A stretch of DNA of 64,000 nucleotides. Source: Pomphorhynchus laevis. Lineage: Eukaryota; Acanthocephala; Palaeacanthocephala; Echinorhynchida; Pomphorhynchidae. The number at the start of each line of letters is the position of its first letter. Positions within the stretch are counted from its first letter, which is position 1. A program made the translations under genes and the position numbers. The DNA is taken from assembly GCA_012934845.2 (NCBI GenBank), contig WNNJ02001493.1, forward strand, positions 1 to 64,000, written 5' to 3'. Of this stretch, positions 13,451 to 27,467 are shown piece by piece. The notes beneath the pieces were generated by a model that made no database searches, had not been told where the DNA came from, and saw nothing but the letters and a program-made list of their open reading frames with translations.

Positions 13451-13863
13451 GTATAATTTTCATAACCATTATTCTCTAATTTTATATTTTCGTATAACAT
13501 GCGCAGTTATAAGTATTATCAATTACTTAGAGATATTTAAGTAATAAGTATTTTCAAATGCTTGTAAATATTACTTATAAATACTTGCCAAACATTAGAG
13601 CAAGAACGACAATAAGTCACAAATTATTGTTTTAATTTATTGATTGCTTTGATCTAATTATTCTATGATTTTATTTTTCAATTATTCTAACAGCGTTTAT
13701 TAAATAATTTAATAATTAATAAAAATTTTGACTTTAGAATGTAGTTTCAACAGAAATAATTTAATAATTACTTTATAATTATATTTGTAGCGTAATGTTA
13801 AGCTGAGTTATTTCGCGCTTTTTATTGTATCCAAAACGTGTGCTCAATTTTAGTTATTGAAAA
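13451..13863 (+). promoter_or_regulatory. 5' flank of the complete secreted gene
   Basis: AT-rich sequence between the LINE and the first ATG at 13,864. It contains TTATTTCGCGCTTT at 13,808-13,821 and TTTTATTGTATCC just after. The 5' untranslated region probably starts near here. No TATA box can be singled out in such AT-rich DNA. Confidence 0.35.
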
Positions 13864-16800
13864 ATGTTTTCGGTGAGAAATGTATTAATTCTAACCTCTA
13901 TCACTTTGATTGTTGTGGACGAAGGTATTGTTTAAAATGGATTTTCAGAATATTATCATTATATTAGAAAATTAATTCTATAAGTTAAGATAATAGTATT
14001 TGAAATTATCATTACTAAGTTAAATCTATTTTTGCATGGTATAGCTGTGAGCGTTAGATAACTTGGTTTTTCAAATATAGTAAAAAACATATGAAATACT
14101 TGATATCTTTATATTAACTAGTACTTCACAATTTTACACTATAGCTTGTTAAACTATATATCCTTAGCCAACAAACAATTTTCTTATATATGTCAGAAAA
14201 TTTACATATACTCACCTTATATCATTTGATGTCAATTGATTATTCCAATTGGTATCAATTTTTATGTAAATAGTAAATTTGCTATAATTTGATATAAAGA
14301 ATCTATCTGTATAATAGTATAAATTGCTATAAGAATATTCTTGTTTTATATTGTTTTACTGTCTAAAAAGAAAATAACAAATTAAAAAACTTTAATAATT
14401 GATTACATTATTTGAATCAATAATTTATTGTAAGAAAATAATCGTTACATTTTCTTAATTTTATTTTGATTTAAGTTATTTTAAGAGAACATTGCTTCCA
14501 AGTCATATTTTGCAAATAGTGGCTATTTATTATTGGTACTGCGGTTGTTACTCAATGTTAAATAATCTTGGCATTATCGATATTAGTAAATATCAAAATA
14601 GCATACGATACAAACATGTTATTCCCATATATTATCATTAAATGTGAAATATCGCATAAATGCTATAATTTTGCGCAAGCGTTACTTAAATGTTCAATTA
14701 CTTTACCTTTTTAAATTAGATATATAAGACAAAATAGAGATGTCGCAAATTTTCTGATATATTTTGAAATAATCAATAAAAAATTATTTTGAATCCCCGA
14801 ATGACAATCACAGAATATTATTCACAGGCATATACATAATATTAATCACATTTTTAGATAATGATAAACAATCATAATACTTACTTATAATTCAAGATAT
14901 TTTATCTTCAACGATAAACAATAACAGATATTTGTCATCCAATCCTATTTACCTTCAACGTAAAACATAATGAATCATTGCCATTTAAGATAGTTCAACT
15001 AAAATTTCGTACAATCATATATATTTATCATTTAATGTTTATCATTAATAAATAATATTTATCAATTAATTATAATTTAATATTGTCTTAAATAATATTT
15101 ATTATTAAAAATTATTTATCCTGAACAAATATCCATCTTAAATATTGACCACATTAATTTTGAAAGATTACCAATTATATTTGTAATTTATTTAATAGTG
15201 CTTTAATAATATAATTTTTTAATTCCGTTTAATATTACATATTTAATTGGCACTTATGTAACATTAATATATTTTTATATAATGTTACACAGAACACATC
15301 AACTACGAAATAATTAAATATCGCTGTAAGATAAGAAACTATGTTTTAGTTTCTTATGTCCTATTTCAAATATAAAATATTAAACTCAAATATGTTAATA
15401 AACAATAAATTATTCATACAAATATAATGATTCTTTATACAAATACATTCACATCTATTTTTCTATTCTTCTATTTAGTATGCTGCAACACATCAGACCT
15501 ATTTGAATCAGCTATGTTAAATGAGCTGGTGAGTTTAAATACAGTATTATGTTGTACAAAGACAGAAATGTGACCATATACAGATATAATGAAAAATATA
15601 CTCAAGATTTTTAGATTTTATTAAGAATCTGTGCTAGAAACTTGATTTGAATTTTCAATTTTATTAATTAAATAAAATAAACTGTTAACATTTATATTTA
15701 ATAATGGATTATTATGTTATATTTTATTTTGATGTTCTAAAATAAATAACATATATAATCTTTATTATGTTATATTATATAAATGCGATATAATATAATG
15801 TATATAATATAGTGTATATATTATAATGTATTTAATGTAATGTGATATATATAATAAAATATAATGCTTTCATAAAGTAAATATATTTCCTTGAACATTA
15901 CTAGTTTTGGGCTCTGTCTAAACATGCAATTATGTGCTTGCAGGGCCCTCGAGGTTTATTATATTTAAAATTATAACTGCTAACATTTTTCTTAAACGAT
16001 CATAAAGACAAATTGTTTTTCTAAATCACACATGTCTTCTCCATTAAAATTATTTAATGAAGTAAATGAACTGAAGTTTGATAGAAACATGGCTTCTCTA
16101 CTTCTAAACTCTTTATATATTGCCTCATAGTTAATTTATTTAAGATCTAATTAATAATAAAATCAATTAATTTTTAAATAATTACAGTTTAAGTACAAAA
16201 CGTTTTGCCAAAATTCGTATTAATGTTATGTTTACTTAAATAAAAATTTATAAAACTTTAAGATGACTACTCATGTATTACTTAAAACAGCAGTTCCAAC
16301 ATGATTTTATTCTGCTGTCCTCATCAGATAATGTTACAATCATCAAATACTTTAAATATGCAAAGTTAATTTATTAACGAATGTTTTTTCTTAAACACAC
16401 TACAATAGTCGGTTTGGATACCAAAATGTAAGTGTGTCCGCAGTGTGTTCATGGTTGCCTGTACTTATAAGAGAAACTTGCTGAGAAATAATTACTTGGG
16501 GTATGAGTCTTTATCTCTCAAAAATAGAAATTACTAAAAATATTAATATCTAATAAGCAAGCTAGTTAATAATAACTACGAATAAATTAATTTGTTAATT
16601 AAATATTATTACTTATAATCAATAATATTTTCTCAGAGTTTTTAATTGATAATATATTAATTGGTCAATTATGTTCGACAAGCTCATCGATTAATGATTA
16701 TTTATTGAATTTGAGAAATGTTGTCAACTATAATTACAATAAATCACAATCAATCGTTTTCTGATTATTTTATATAATTATATAATATGAAAATTGTCAT

Positions 16801-19800
16801 AATCAGATATATTTTTAAAAAGTTAAAAATACTAATAATTATCAAAATTTTCAAATATTTAGGTAGAATGCAAGCGGTCATTTAAATTTTTGTACAGTGA
16901 TAATACTAATATTGTACACAAGGTATGTTTTTCTATAATAAGGAGGTTAAATAAAGATCGCAATATTTTGTTTCAGATTCTCGATCGAACATGTCTTTTG
17001 GTTAAAAAATTTGTGCCACACATATCTCATGTAATTATCTACATATAATAATAAGCTACATTGCAATTATTTAGAGTTTCTTAAAAGGCAAAATTTGCGA
17101 ATGGAACGGAGATGCAAACGCGACAGACAACGTAAATATATAATTTATATTATAACTTAATAAATTATAACGTTATACAAAATTTACCTATTTATCACGA
17201 TATGGTAATAAATAGTTAAAACTTAAATCCGTAAAAGTTTTTTATGTAATAAGAAATAAAACCAAATGTTGCAATTTTATAAATTGAAATTATAATTTTA
17301 ATTATAAAATTGGAATACATAATTGACCTAATTATAATCATCCCACTTTGTAATAACATTAAACAATGTATTGATTACTGTCAAGTTAAACAAATACAAA
17401 TTATTTTTGTGGTAAAAAATTGTAGTTCCTGGTGATGACCATTAAATTCCTTATTATATTAAAATACGATGAATACATCGTATTTTATTATTTATTAGTC
17501 AACTCAAAACGATATTTTATCGCTTTTTAAATATAAATTGTATAAAATCTAATATTAATATTTATTATTTATAAATATTTATTTTTATTTTTAATTTATA
17601 TATAGTATACAATAAGTAGGCTCAGTTATCTGATTTGATTTGTTTTACTGATAAGTTATTATTGACCTTTGGACTTTGTTTTCCTGGTAATATAACCTCT
17701 GCCATAAATACTAAAACTATTTATTATTGATAAGATTTTATGCTAATTTTTAAGAAGGCTTAGATTTTTTCTTTGCTTTACAATGAAAAAATATAATTCC
17801 AGAAGTAATATTATTAAAATATGAAATTTTAATTCCAGAAAATTATATATAATATTAAAATAAAATTTAAACTGAAGTGGAAATATATTAATGGATAATA
17901 AACAATTTGCATTGTATTAGAATAGGATGAACTATATAATCGAATTTCATCAAATGAAATATGCCATTTACCTGAATTTAGCTCCGATTATATGTTAGTT
18001 CGAGGAACAGTGACTGAAACATGATAGAATTGCAGTTCCTCAAAAATATTTAACAAAGTACTTAAACAAATATATTATTAATTTCTAATAAAAATCGTAG
18101 TTACTCCTGATGACCTGTATTTCTTATTAGAATACATTATATATTATTTATTAGTCGATTCATGAAAATTGATTTTTATTTTAAATTTTAATTAAAAATT
18201 TTAAATATAAATATTATCTTTATATAAATATATATTGTATAAAATCTTATAAATATTTTTTATTTATCATAATTTATCATTATTTTTAATTTATATTTTG
18301 TATAAAATACGTAGAATCATAGTTCTGATTATTAATTCAAATCTATTTGATTATTATATTAATTTTTTATTAAATGCAAGCAAATTTTATTTAGGAATAT
18401 TAAATGTTTAATGTACTGACACATGAACTGCCTTTAAATTCATAGAACTTGTTTTAATTTAACTCGTTACTATAATAGTGAGTATTTGCAATTCTTCTAA
18501 AGAATATGAAGAACAAATACTATCGTTGTGTTTTAAATACTAAAATTTTTAATAATTTCCTTCTAATGTTCTTGGTAAATTGATATAATTTCATTTTCTA
18601 GTTTTTCCGGATTGGATACAATCATATTGAAGATAAAATCGAAAACAACGTCTTAATCAAGGTACATACTTGTGCTCATTTTAAAAGGTTTATAAAAATA
18701 TTCATGAAGCTTCACTATTGAAGATCATAAATATTAAAAAAGTATAATGAAAATCAAGCAAAAATATTACATCACCAATATTTTTGATTTTTAGTGAATT
18801 AATGATTGAAGAAAATAAATGATAAAATAAAGGATAACAAAGATATTTTTACCATCGATTTTTTTAGTTCGCTTTATATATTTCTAATATATGATAATCT
18901 ACTACAAATCGTATAGTACTATTTATATTAGAAAAGATTAATATTAAATCGATGATATACAGCATGCTTACGTAATATTTATATGTTGACTGTGCAGCAA
19001 TGTGTAGAATATAACAACATTACATGAAATAGTGTATTAAAATGATATATTTTAATATAAAATATATTACTATATATAACATTTACTAACATCACATATA
19101 TTGTTAAATGTCAAATGCAATCGCTAGCAATTTAAATTGATTAAAAATTAAAATGAGCATTAAATATTGACATAAATATTTATTTTCAATTAATTTTTGA
19201 TTGCAGTTATTAATATATAAAATTTCAAAAGTAAATGCTTTATTAATTTATGTTTGATTTAGAAAGCTGTCGACGTTATCGAGAAGCGCTATTTGAATAA
19301 CCTCGAAATATCAGGATTTTATCAGGTGATTCATGTATTGAGAAACAGAGTAATAGTTGCATTCTGTAATAGGTTGTAAGAACGTGTACCGATCATACTG
19401 TGGAAACTGTAGCACCGGTAAAATTCAAAAATATAAAAACAATAATTTTTGTAAATTCTAACAATTTTTTAATTTTTAAGTCAAATCCTTCAAATAGCCC
19501 AATAGAATGATTTAAACTAATTTAAAAGTACCTGTGACTCTAGGATAAAATGAACATAATTAAAATTGTTTAATAATACTTCAGTGAGCAGATTTTGTTG
19601 AACACTAAAATTAGGAGCGCAAAAAGATCCATTTTTTACTTTCTTCTAATGTTTGCAAATTGTGTTGTATATTTCTAGATGTGCTGTCGAAGCATATGAA
19701 GAGCAAAGCATTTAAGAAATACAAATTTTATAGACTTTTTGCTGTAGTTATTTCAATCTATATTTATAACGCTGATGTGATTAGTATGTACAATGGTACA

Positions 19801-22800
19801 CCCGGATTCATTAGAAGGCAGTATACCGCCGTAGTTTTTAACCTATCCGCACATAGATTTGAGCCTAAGTCTCTCAATCTGTTTGTTTACGCTTTAACGA
19901 CTAGGCTACCCATAACATTTAACCAAAATGTTAAACAATTTTGTGTCGCATGAAAAAATTACATCCTAGGAAATATGCCGTTTAGAATTAAACTCTCTTT
20001 TTAAAAAATTGCTATTTATTGCTTAATAATTCTATAATCTTCTCCTTATCAATAGCTTTCTGGTTTTAATTTTTAAAACACGTTATACATTAACAAACAT
20101 TTTAAATTCAAATCGATTTTTTAAATTTTAAATTTTTAAAATGTCGTTTTTATTATCTAAAATTATTACTGCCTTAATTTTTCAAAAATCTGTTTTGAAT
20201 TATGAGATTTGTATTGTCAATATTGAAAGTTCAAAATTTTTAAATTATGTTCTAGATGTTCATTCCTATCGTGAAAAATAAAATTTCTAGCACACATCTA
20301 GATGGTCCATTAATTGAGAGGGTAATTAATTTGTTCACTTTTCTATTTCTATGATGTAATTTTAATGATCAGTTAATTTAAATGTTTTGATGTTATTTAG
20401 AAGCAAACTACACAACTCAACTTAAATTGGTTACAATTTAACGTTAATTTTTTTATATAATTTTATATAATACCCGTAAAAGTCTAGTACTGATCGAATT
20501 ATCGTAAATCGCTTTGCAATAACATGTTATATTATAAGAATAAATAATTTATAATTTATGAATTATTGTGATTTGCATTAAAATAACGTGCTTACAGTAA
20601 TATCATATAAGCATAATAAATAATGGAATCATATAATATATTATTTTGAGATAATATTTGAATATACATTTTTAAATTTTTATTATATATAAATATATAA
20701 TTCATTATTAATGAATCTATAAATTTAATAAAGCAAAAGTCTTAAAGATTAAAAAGTTTTGTTAGATTTCAATTATGTATTTTGAAAAATTTTGACTTAT
20801 ACAATATAATGATGTTAGTCGGCAAAATCAATTACTAAATGATTAATTTTTAATACATTAAAATTAATGGCATTAATTTATATATTTATAGATAAGATAT
20901 ATAAAACAGCGGTAGTTTTACAATAGTATACATTTATTCTTATGTAAACAAAGCATATGCAACTGTTTAGTTCAGATTATCCAAAATAAAACAATATTAT
21001 TTAACTTCTTATAAATATTATAAATATTATAATTTTATTTTGTACAGATGAAGGTCTAATATCAAAAAAAATCTAAATAAATCAACATTAGCTTATATGT
21101 TTATAGATAAAATTTATAAAATAGCGGTAGTTTTATAATAGTAATTATATTAATTAATACAATTTGTTATGTATTAAAACAATTATCGTAATAAATAATT
21201 AATCTATTAATCTGAGCATAATTATTAATATTTATTCTAATTTAGAAAAATTATCTAAAATTATAGCAGGTTTTTTTCAAACATAACTTTATTTATTTTT
21301 ATTAATATTTATTTGAAAATGTTAAACTTAAATAAAACCAAACTTTAGAAAAGACACCTCTAATATTCGACATGTCAGTAAACAAGTTGTACTGAAATAT
21401 AGATATTCTATTAGTCATGACTAATTGCAATAATTAAACTAAATTGATTTCAATTGATTTTGATTGCTCGAAATATCTATATGTAGTTTGATAAAATATT
21501 TATATTATATTGTTTATTATAATAATTTCATTTATTATTTAATAATATAATGTTAAATTTTTAATTTTTAGCAATTTATTATTTTAATTTAAATTGTGCT
21601 TTATTATATTAATCAATTGAATTTATCGTGTGAATAATTTTCTTATTTGAATTTTATTTCTATTTTTGATATCTTCACTGTTTTAGATATACTGTTATCA
21701 TTCCAATTTATATATTTCTAAATTTATTTCGCGCTTTAGAGTTAGCAAAATTTAAAACTTTACTTAACGTTTAGATGGTAAATTTTGTAGCGACTGTAGC
21801 CGAAGTGTATAGTAATCATTTGACGCAGTTTTGGTTACGCGTATGTATAATATAAACACCACCTTTTATTAGTTATTATTATTTTAAAATAATATTATAT
21901 TTAAAAAATTGTATTTTATATCTTATCATAAAGATTAGATTTATTGCTTATATCCAAACCATTTCGTTCACGTTTAGTTTAAGGACCTCTATTAACGTAT
22001 CATAAAAAGTATCATATGAAAAGTACATATTAAATTACATTTTAAAAGTACATATTCAAATCAATGTTACAAGACAATTTAGGAGATATTTGAATTTTAT
22101 CTTTATTTATTTAAAAATTGTAAAAACCACTTGTTAATATTTGAAATGATAAATTTAGATTTAAAAAGTCAAACATTATTTTAAACGATTGCTTTTAGAA
22201 AATGTAGAATAAACTGACTGTACCATTCTAACATTTCAAAGAAATAACAACCCTCCATATTTAAGTATTCTGAGAATTTACATTATTAAGTCTGCACCAT
22301 AACCTAAATTTATGTTTCAGTATATCATAAATATATATTTTTTATATATTTAATTGTTTAAATATATTAAATATTTCATGTTGATGTGTATATGGAAATG
22401 AATGCCTCGAAAATAATAAATATTGTACAATTAAAATATTCAATAAATATTATATTTTTTAAATTATTATATTAACATTTAATTTTTAATAGAATTAAAT
22501 ATTGACTCGAATTTTACATTATGCACTAATAAATAATAAATTGTTTTTTAATATAATATTTTTCAACATCTTGGTATTGCGTCTTCATAACAATATCCAA
22601 AAATAAATAAATTATGAAAAATTTATTCTTTAGATATTTAAAATAGACAAACTAATTTTCAATATTTTGTTGAGAATTTTTAAATTTGTTTCTAAGATAA
22701 CGTTTAATTCAGGGCGAAATAAAATATATAAAAATAGGTGATACAACATATAATTAAAATGTAGAAGTTTGATAATGTTAAATTATGTTTTATTAAAGTA

Positions 22801-23372
22801 ACTGCATTTTTCTAAAATCTAATTTACACTGCAATCGTAATTTGAATTTTAATACTGATTTAGAATGCGTTAAAAAGATTTTCATATGTCGAACAGGAAA
22901 CCAAAGAAGGGGTATATTTTTCTTCATTACATATGGTTATGTAAACGTGATTGTGAATTTTAGGTTGCTAAAAATTTTGTTGATAACTTATTTCATTTTT
23001 TCATTAAATCGAATTATGAAGCACCAGTATTGATTGATCAAGTGCGTCAAGAATCTACCCTCAAAAATCACCAATATGAAATCAACGCAGTAAGCAAAAA
23101 CTAATAATTGCTGAACTTAAAACCATTTTTACAATGCAGATTCTCAAAATCCTGTTTGAAGCGTCAGCCGGAACACCTTTAACAAAAGCAATATTTGTGA
23201 GTACAATTGCTATCGTCAATTAACAATTGACACAAAAATATTATTTACTAAAAAATACATATTGTATTTGAATTCGTTATTGTTCTAAAATAGTATACTG
23301 ATTGGGTATTATTATATATTATTTGTTCTTTTAACTGCCCAGGGATACACAGGTAAACCCATGAATAAATAA
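13864..23372 (+). CDS. Complete 13-exon small-exon secreted protein gene
   Basis: Exons: 13864-13924, 15479-15528, 16863-16922, 16977-17030, 17075-17131, 18602-18661, 19263-19325, 20256-20321, 21775-21840, 22864-22911, 22964-23089, 23140-23196, 23343-23372. All have AG/GT borders. The first junction is phase 1; every later one is phase 0, and exons 2-10, 12 and 13 are only 30-66 bases long. The 265-residue product starts with a signal peptide (MFSVRNVLILTSITLIVVDE), then has five cysteines (22, 23, 40, 63, 83) and sequons at N24 and N90. The remainder is helical-looking and cysteine-free, ending GYTGKPMNK. No known domain was recognised. A signal exon followed by tiny symmetric exons is the design of flatworm micro-exon genes; kinship is inference. 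Its 3' half lies in duplicated copy B and its 5' half in the stretch between the copies. Extra exons, such as one near 19,678, cannot be excluded. Confidence 0.72.
17380..17640 (+). mobile_element. PLE-A 3' tail remnant
   Basis: A diverged copy of the PLE-A tail: TGTAGTTCCTGGTGATGACC, then TTATTTATTAGTCAACTC, then an AT-rich run closing with AGTAGGCTCAGTTATCTGATTT. It lies in the intron after exon 5 of the secreted gene, about 250 bases upstream of the tail copy at 17,884. Confidence 0.55.
17884..18365 (+). mobile_element. PLE-A 3' tail remnant (duplicate of 60-540)
   Basis: Same sequence as 60-540 carried along by the segmental duplication. It lies in the intron upstream of exon 6 (18,602). 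Confidence 0.6.
19660..19953 (+). CDS. Uncertain ORF or alternative exon (copy B of 1838-2131)
   Basis: Identical by eye to 1838-2131, with the same acceptor-like TTTCTAG before it and a TGA at the end. See that entry for the phase conflict with the neighbouring exons and the signal-peptide-like start. In copy B it lies inside an intron of the complete secreted gene. Confidence 0.35.
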   Translation: MCCIFLDVLSKHMKSKAFKKYKFYRLFAVVISIYIYNADVISMYNGTPGFIRRQYTAVVFNLSAHRFEPKSLNLFVYALTTRLPITFNQNVKQFCVA

Positions 23373-26300
23373 CTATGCTTTCCCACAAGGAGGCATAAAT
23401 ATCTTTTAACATTTAAATATAATTAAATATAATATATAATTTTTTTTATTATTTGTCATCAATTTTTATCTAATATCGTTATAATTTCTAAATTATAATA
23501 ACTTAAAATATAAATTTTCAAATAAAAAATCAAATTTTGCAAAATTTTTAATTTACAAAGAAAAAATAAAAAACTTACTCATGTAATTTATATGATAACA
23601 AACAACTAAATACAGATTACCAGCAGTCTGTCCTAATTGATAAATCATAATTATTTTTTATATCTTTTAATTTAAATATTTAGATAGGATTGCTCTCAAT
23701 ATTTTTTATTTAGTTAAAATATAATAATATATTTATTAAAAATGTTATTATATTTATTTTTAATAAACTAATAATATTTATTATTTATAAAGAAAATACA
23801 TTCAGTTACCATATTTGAGGGTGTTAATTGGTTAACATAATGTGGCATTTCAAGACTCTGAGTCATTATTTTGTTGAATAATATACGGAACTCAGTACGC
23901 AAATTACAATTTGGAAATTGTTATTAAATGTTCAAACAAATTTATAATAAACGGAAATATGCTAACTGGATCTCTCTATATATGAGTAATCTTCATGCTG
24001 GAATATAATCCCGTTGAAGCAAAACACAATTAAAAAAGTAAAATATAATCAAAAAATATATATTTAAAATGAAAAAATTTAAAAATTTAAATATTTGAAT
24101 ATTTAAATATTTAACAATTTTATTTAATCATCAATATGAATTACGGGTTTGTTGATATATAGACTCTGAATATCTACACCTCAGATAACTGATTATTAAG
24201 CTACACAAATCGATCTCTTTTGTAATACGTCGCAATTTCATTACCGCATTTTCAAACATAAAAATATTGTAATAGTACAATTTTCACTCAGCGGAATTAC
24301 TGGAGATAATTAATTGTTGTTATACTTAAATGTTCAAAAACACTAACATGACATGTGTTTGAGAATATTTGCTTATTAAAATGTGTTTTACTTAACTAAC
24401 ATCAATGAGGTTAATTTAAAAAATCAATTAAATATCAGATCATTTCCAGATCCATTTATATATTTATCATACTTTAATCTAAAGTTCAACTTTATATACA
24501 TAAGATATTGATAAAGTATGAATACGTTGTGATACATGAAAAAAATATTAATTGTTTGTTAAGTTAATGACTTGGGCATTAACTTCCTGAAATTTAATTG
24601 CTAAAATTTCGAATAAACTATATATTAATTTAAATACTACATATTTAATTTTATATTTTAAGATAAAAAATTATGCTAAAAATATATAAAATTTTACATT
24701 ATAATTATTTGACCCAAATAAATTCTAAATTAATATATGTTGGTAATTGAAATATTCACCTTACAATTTAAAACAAATTATATTACAATTCTTTATATGA
24801 TCAATAGTAGTTCAGCACTTATTAATATTTGATTAATTATATTAATAACCTTAATAGTAACTATTACTGATATTTTTGTTGATGCATATTTTTTAATTCC
24901 AAGTAGCGAAAATCATTGCAATAGAATTTGTATTAAGAACTGAAACTTTACAATAAATTTTAAAATTCAAAATTTCTATCATTTTGTATATCAACTTTTA
25001 AAACTTGCACATTTACATGTAACTAATATAATATAATACGTTATATATACATTGTATAGTATATTGTAATATTGAAGCACATGTATTATGTAATTTAACT
25101 TTATACAAATATACAGTTTAATACACTTTTTTATATAATTAGTTATTTTCTTCAATTTGTTAACAGTCAATATATAAATATTACACAAACATGAGCGCAT
25201 CATCGATTTACTATACTTCTAATATTAATTTTATAAATAGTATCAGTCAAAGTCATAAGTTCTAATAGTTATGGCGAAACTAGTCTCTAAACTTAAAATT
25301 TAATTGGATGAGTGAATACGATAAAAGTTGTCTCATTGACTTATAAGCATTTAATATATTTGTTGAATTTAAGATTGCCTATTATTTTCAAAGAGAAGAC
25401 GATACAGTAAAAAGGAAACCATATGAACAGTCTGTATATTTTTGAGCACTCAAATTCTATAGTTACTAAATGTATTTTTATACAAAACTAATTATTTATC
25501 GATAATATTACTCTATAATTAAATAATTATATATTTATATCAACAATGAATTGGGATTATATTATATCAATTAAATTAAAGCTTAAAACATGATTTTTGT
25601 ATATTTGATAATATATTTCTTATTGATTATGATTTCAAATTATTTAAATTTTTATCGTTTTATCTGAAACAAATTTTAACTTTAATGCAAAGTGGTATAA
25701 TTTATCTTAAACTCATACAAAACCTGATAAAGTGGTCGAAAATAAATGCAATTTTATTATTTAAAGTAATTCAAATAAATGGTAGTCGCAAATTATTTAT
25801 TTTATGATATTAATTCATTTAAAATTATCAAGTTTAAGTTATTCAATATTAGCATGCTGCCTCATGAAATATTAAGTTTAATTAAGCAAATTTTATTTTT
25901 CTCATTTAATTCAAATTTTTGATACTAAAATATCATTAATCACAAATTGAGAATTAATAATAATTCAACAAAGCATTATTAATCATGAATCTGGACAGCT
26001 GTTTTTTATTATTTATTCAATATATTCGGTAGTTCCACAAAGTATATACAATCATGTTAATTGCTTTTAATAATTGAAAATGAAGTGCCAAATTTATTAA
26101 AATGGCAATATTAAATTTAAATTAACAATTTCTAAAAATGTCAGAAAATAAGTAAACACTGAACAACGAAAGTTTTTATTTAATTTCAAATGCTAATTTC
26201 TCACACTAAAGTGTTATCAACTGTCGTACAATTTAAATAACGAATTTATTATTTAATTAACCATATTTAATTTTAACATTTTTTATTGAGATTCAAACTT

Positions 26301-26986
26301 ATATTATGATTATACATAATATCATTTTTTCCCAATAGAAAAATATATAATTATATTTAAATTATAAATTATATGTAACTAAATAAAAATCTTGTATTTA
26401 AAATATAATGAGATTTTATAATGTAATTTTTAAGAGCATCAGGTTTTCTAAGAACTAATCGTAAATAATGAGCTTAGAATATAAAATGAAAGCCAAACAG
26501 ATGTCATGATTTTACAATAATGCATCATGATGATCATATTGTGTGAACTATAAGTTATAAGTGGGAACTGCTGTGTATCTGCTTTGCGTTTTATCAGTTA
26601 TTTACTACTTCCGGTATTGGTTACAGATACAGATCTATTGATCGTCATTAATAAAAGTCAATAAAGCTACAAACATTTAAAACTGTAAATCATGGCAAAC
26701 CGTATATGTCTGCTTTGCTTTTGTGTTTAAACTACTCAACTGTCTAGATCATAAGAGATTAGAATTGTTTTAATTTCAAAATTTTATTTATTAGATGTAG
26801 AATGATACTACATTTTTAAAAGTTTCTAAATGAATAAAAAACAAATCGGCAAATGTCATTCTTGATTCTATTAGGCATAATTAGGAATATTAAATCTTTG
26901 CTATTGCTGCACATTGAAATCCACATGATGCAATTTTGTAAATACATTAATAATTTTGCAATGTATACGATATTGATAGCTCTAAT
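23373..26986. other. Intergenic AT-rich DNA (duplicate of 5,556-9,157)
   Basis: No convincing gene. The minus-strand ORF at 24,991-25,203 is low-complexity Ile/Tyr/Lys coding and has no intact partner in copy A, so it is taken as chance. Confidence 0.6.
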
Positions 26987-27467
26987 ATGTCAGGATTGCT
27001 TTATACAACTATGTCTATGACCATTACACCGCAAATCACTAAATTATCACCAACGATGACAATTAACGGCTACCGTCAATTTACGGATATGCTGCAAATA
27101 ATTCTCGCTTCATATCTGAGGTTGCGAAATAGAAAAGTATTCGACATAGTCCGATTTAATATTAATTTTTTATTATTAATAATTACTGGAATTTCAAAAT
27201 ACCACCTAAATTTATAGAATACTATTTGTTGTGATTAATTAGATTTTTCATTTTAGAAAAATCGAACACTTGTGGAAGTTGTGCGGTAAACCGACGGGCT
27301 TAATTGAGATAGAACCCCTTTTCGATAACTATGACAGGCCGTTACATCGCAATTATCAGCTATATACTCCTCGATCCAGGTCACAATACAGTCAACACCA
27401 AGATCTGACGACCTATCCCTACAAACTTCCTAAGATTGGTCCTTATAATTATGTTCCTTCAGCATGA
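26987..27467 (+). CDS. Two-exon gene of unknown function, copy B
   Basis: Exons 26987-27120 and 27257-27467. The predicted 114-residue product is the same as that of 9158-9646. The intron is 8 bases shorter than in copy A. If the intron were retained here the frame would stay open for 32 more codons, which is not so in copy A; splicing gives one protein for both copies and is preferred. Confidence 0.6.

Noticed and set aside
16029-16136. 35-codon ORF (MSSPLKLFNEVNEL) within an intron of the secreted gene
   Set aside because: No splice borders with matching phase and no second copy for comparison; likely chance.
24991-25203. Minus-strand 70-residue ORF
   Set aside because: Low-complexity Ile/Tyr/Lys composition and not open in the otherwise near-identical copy A.
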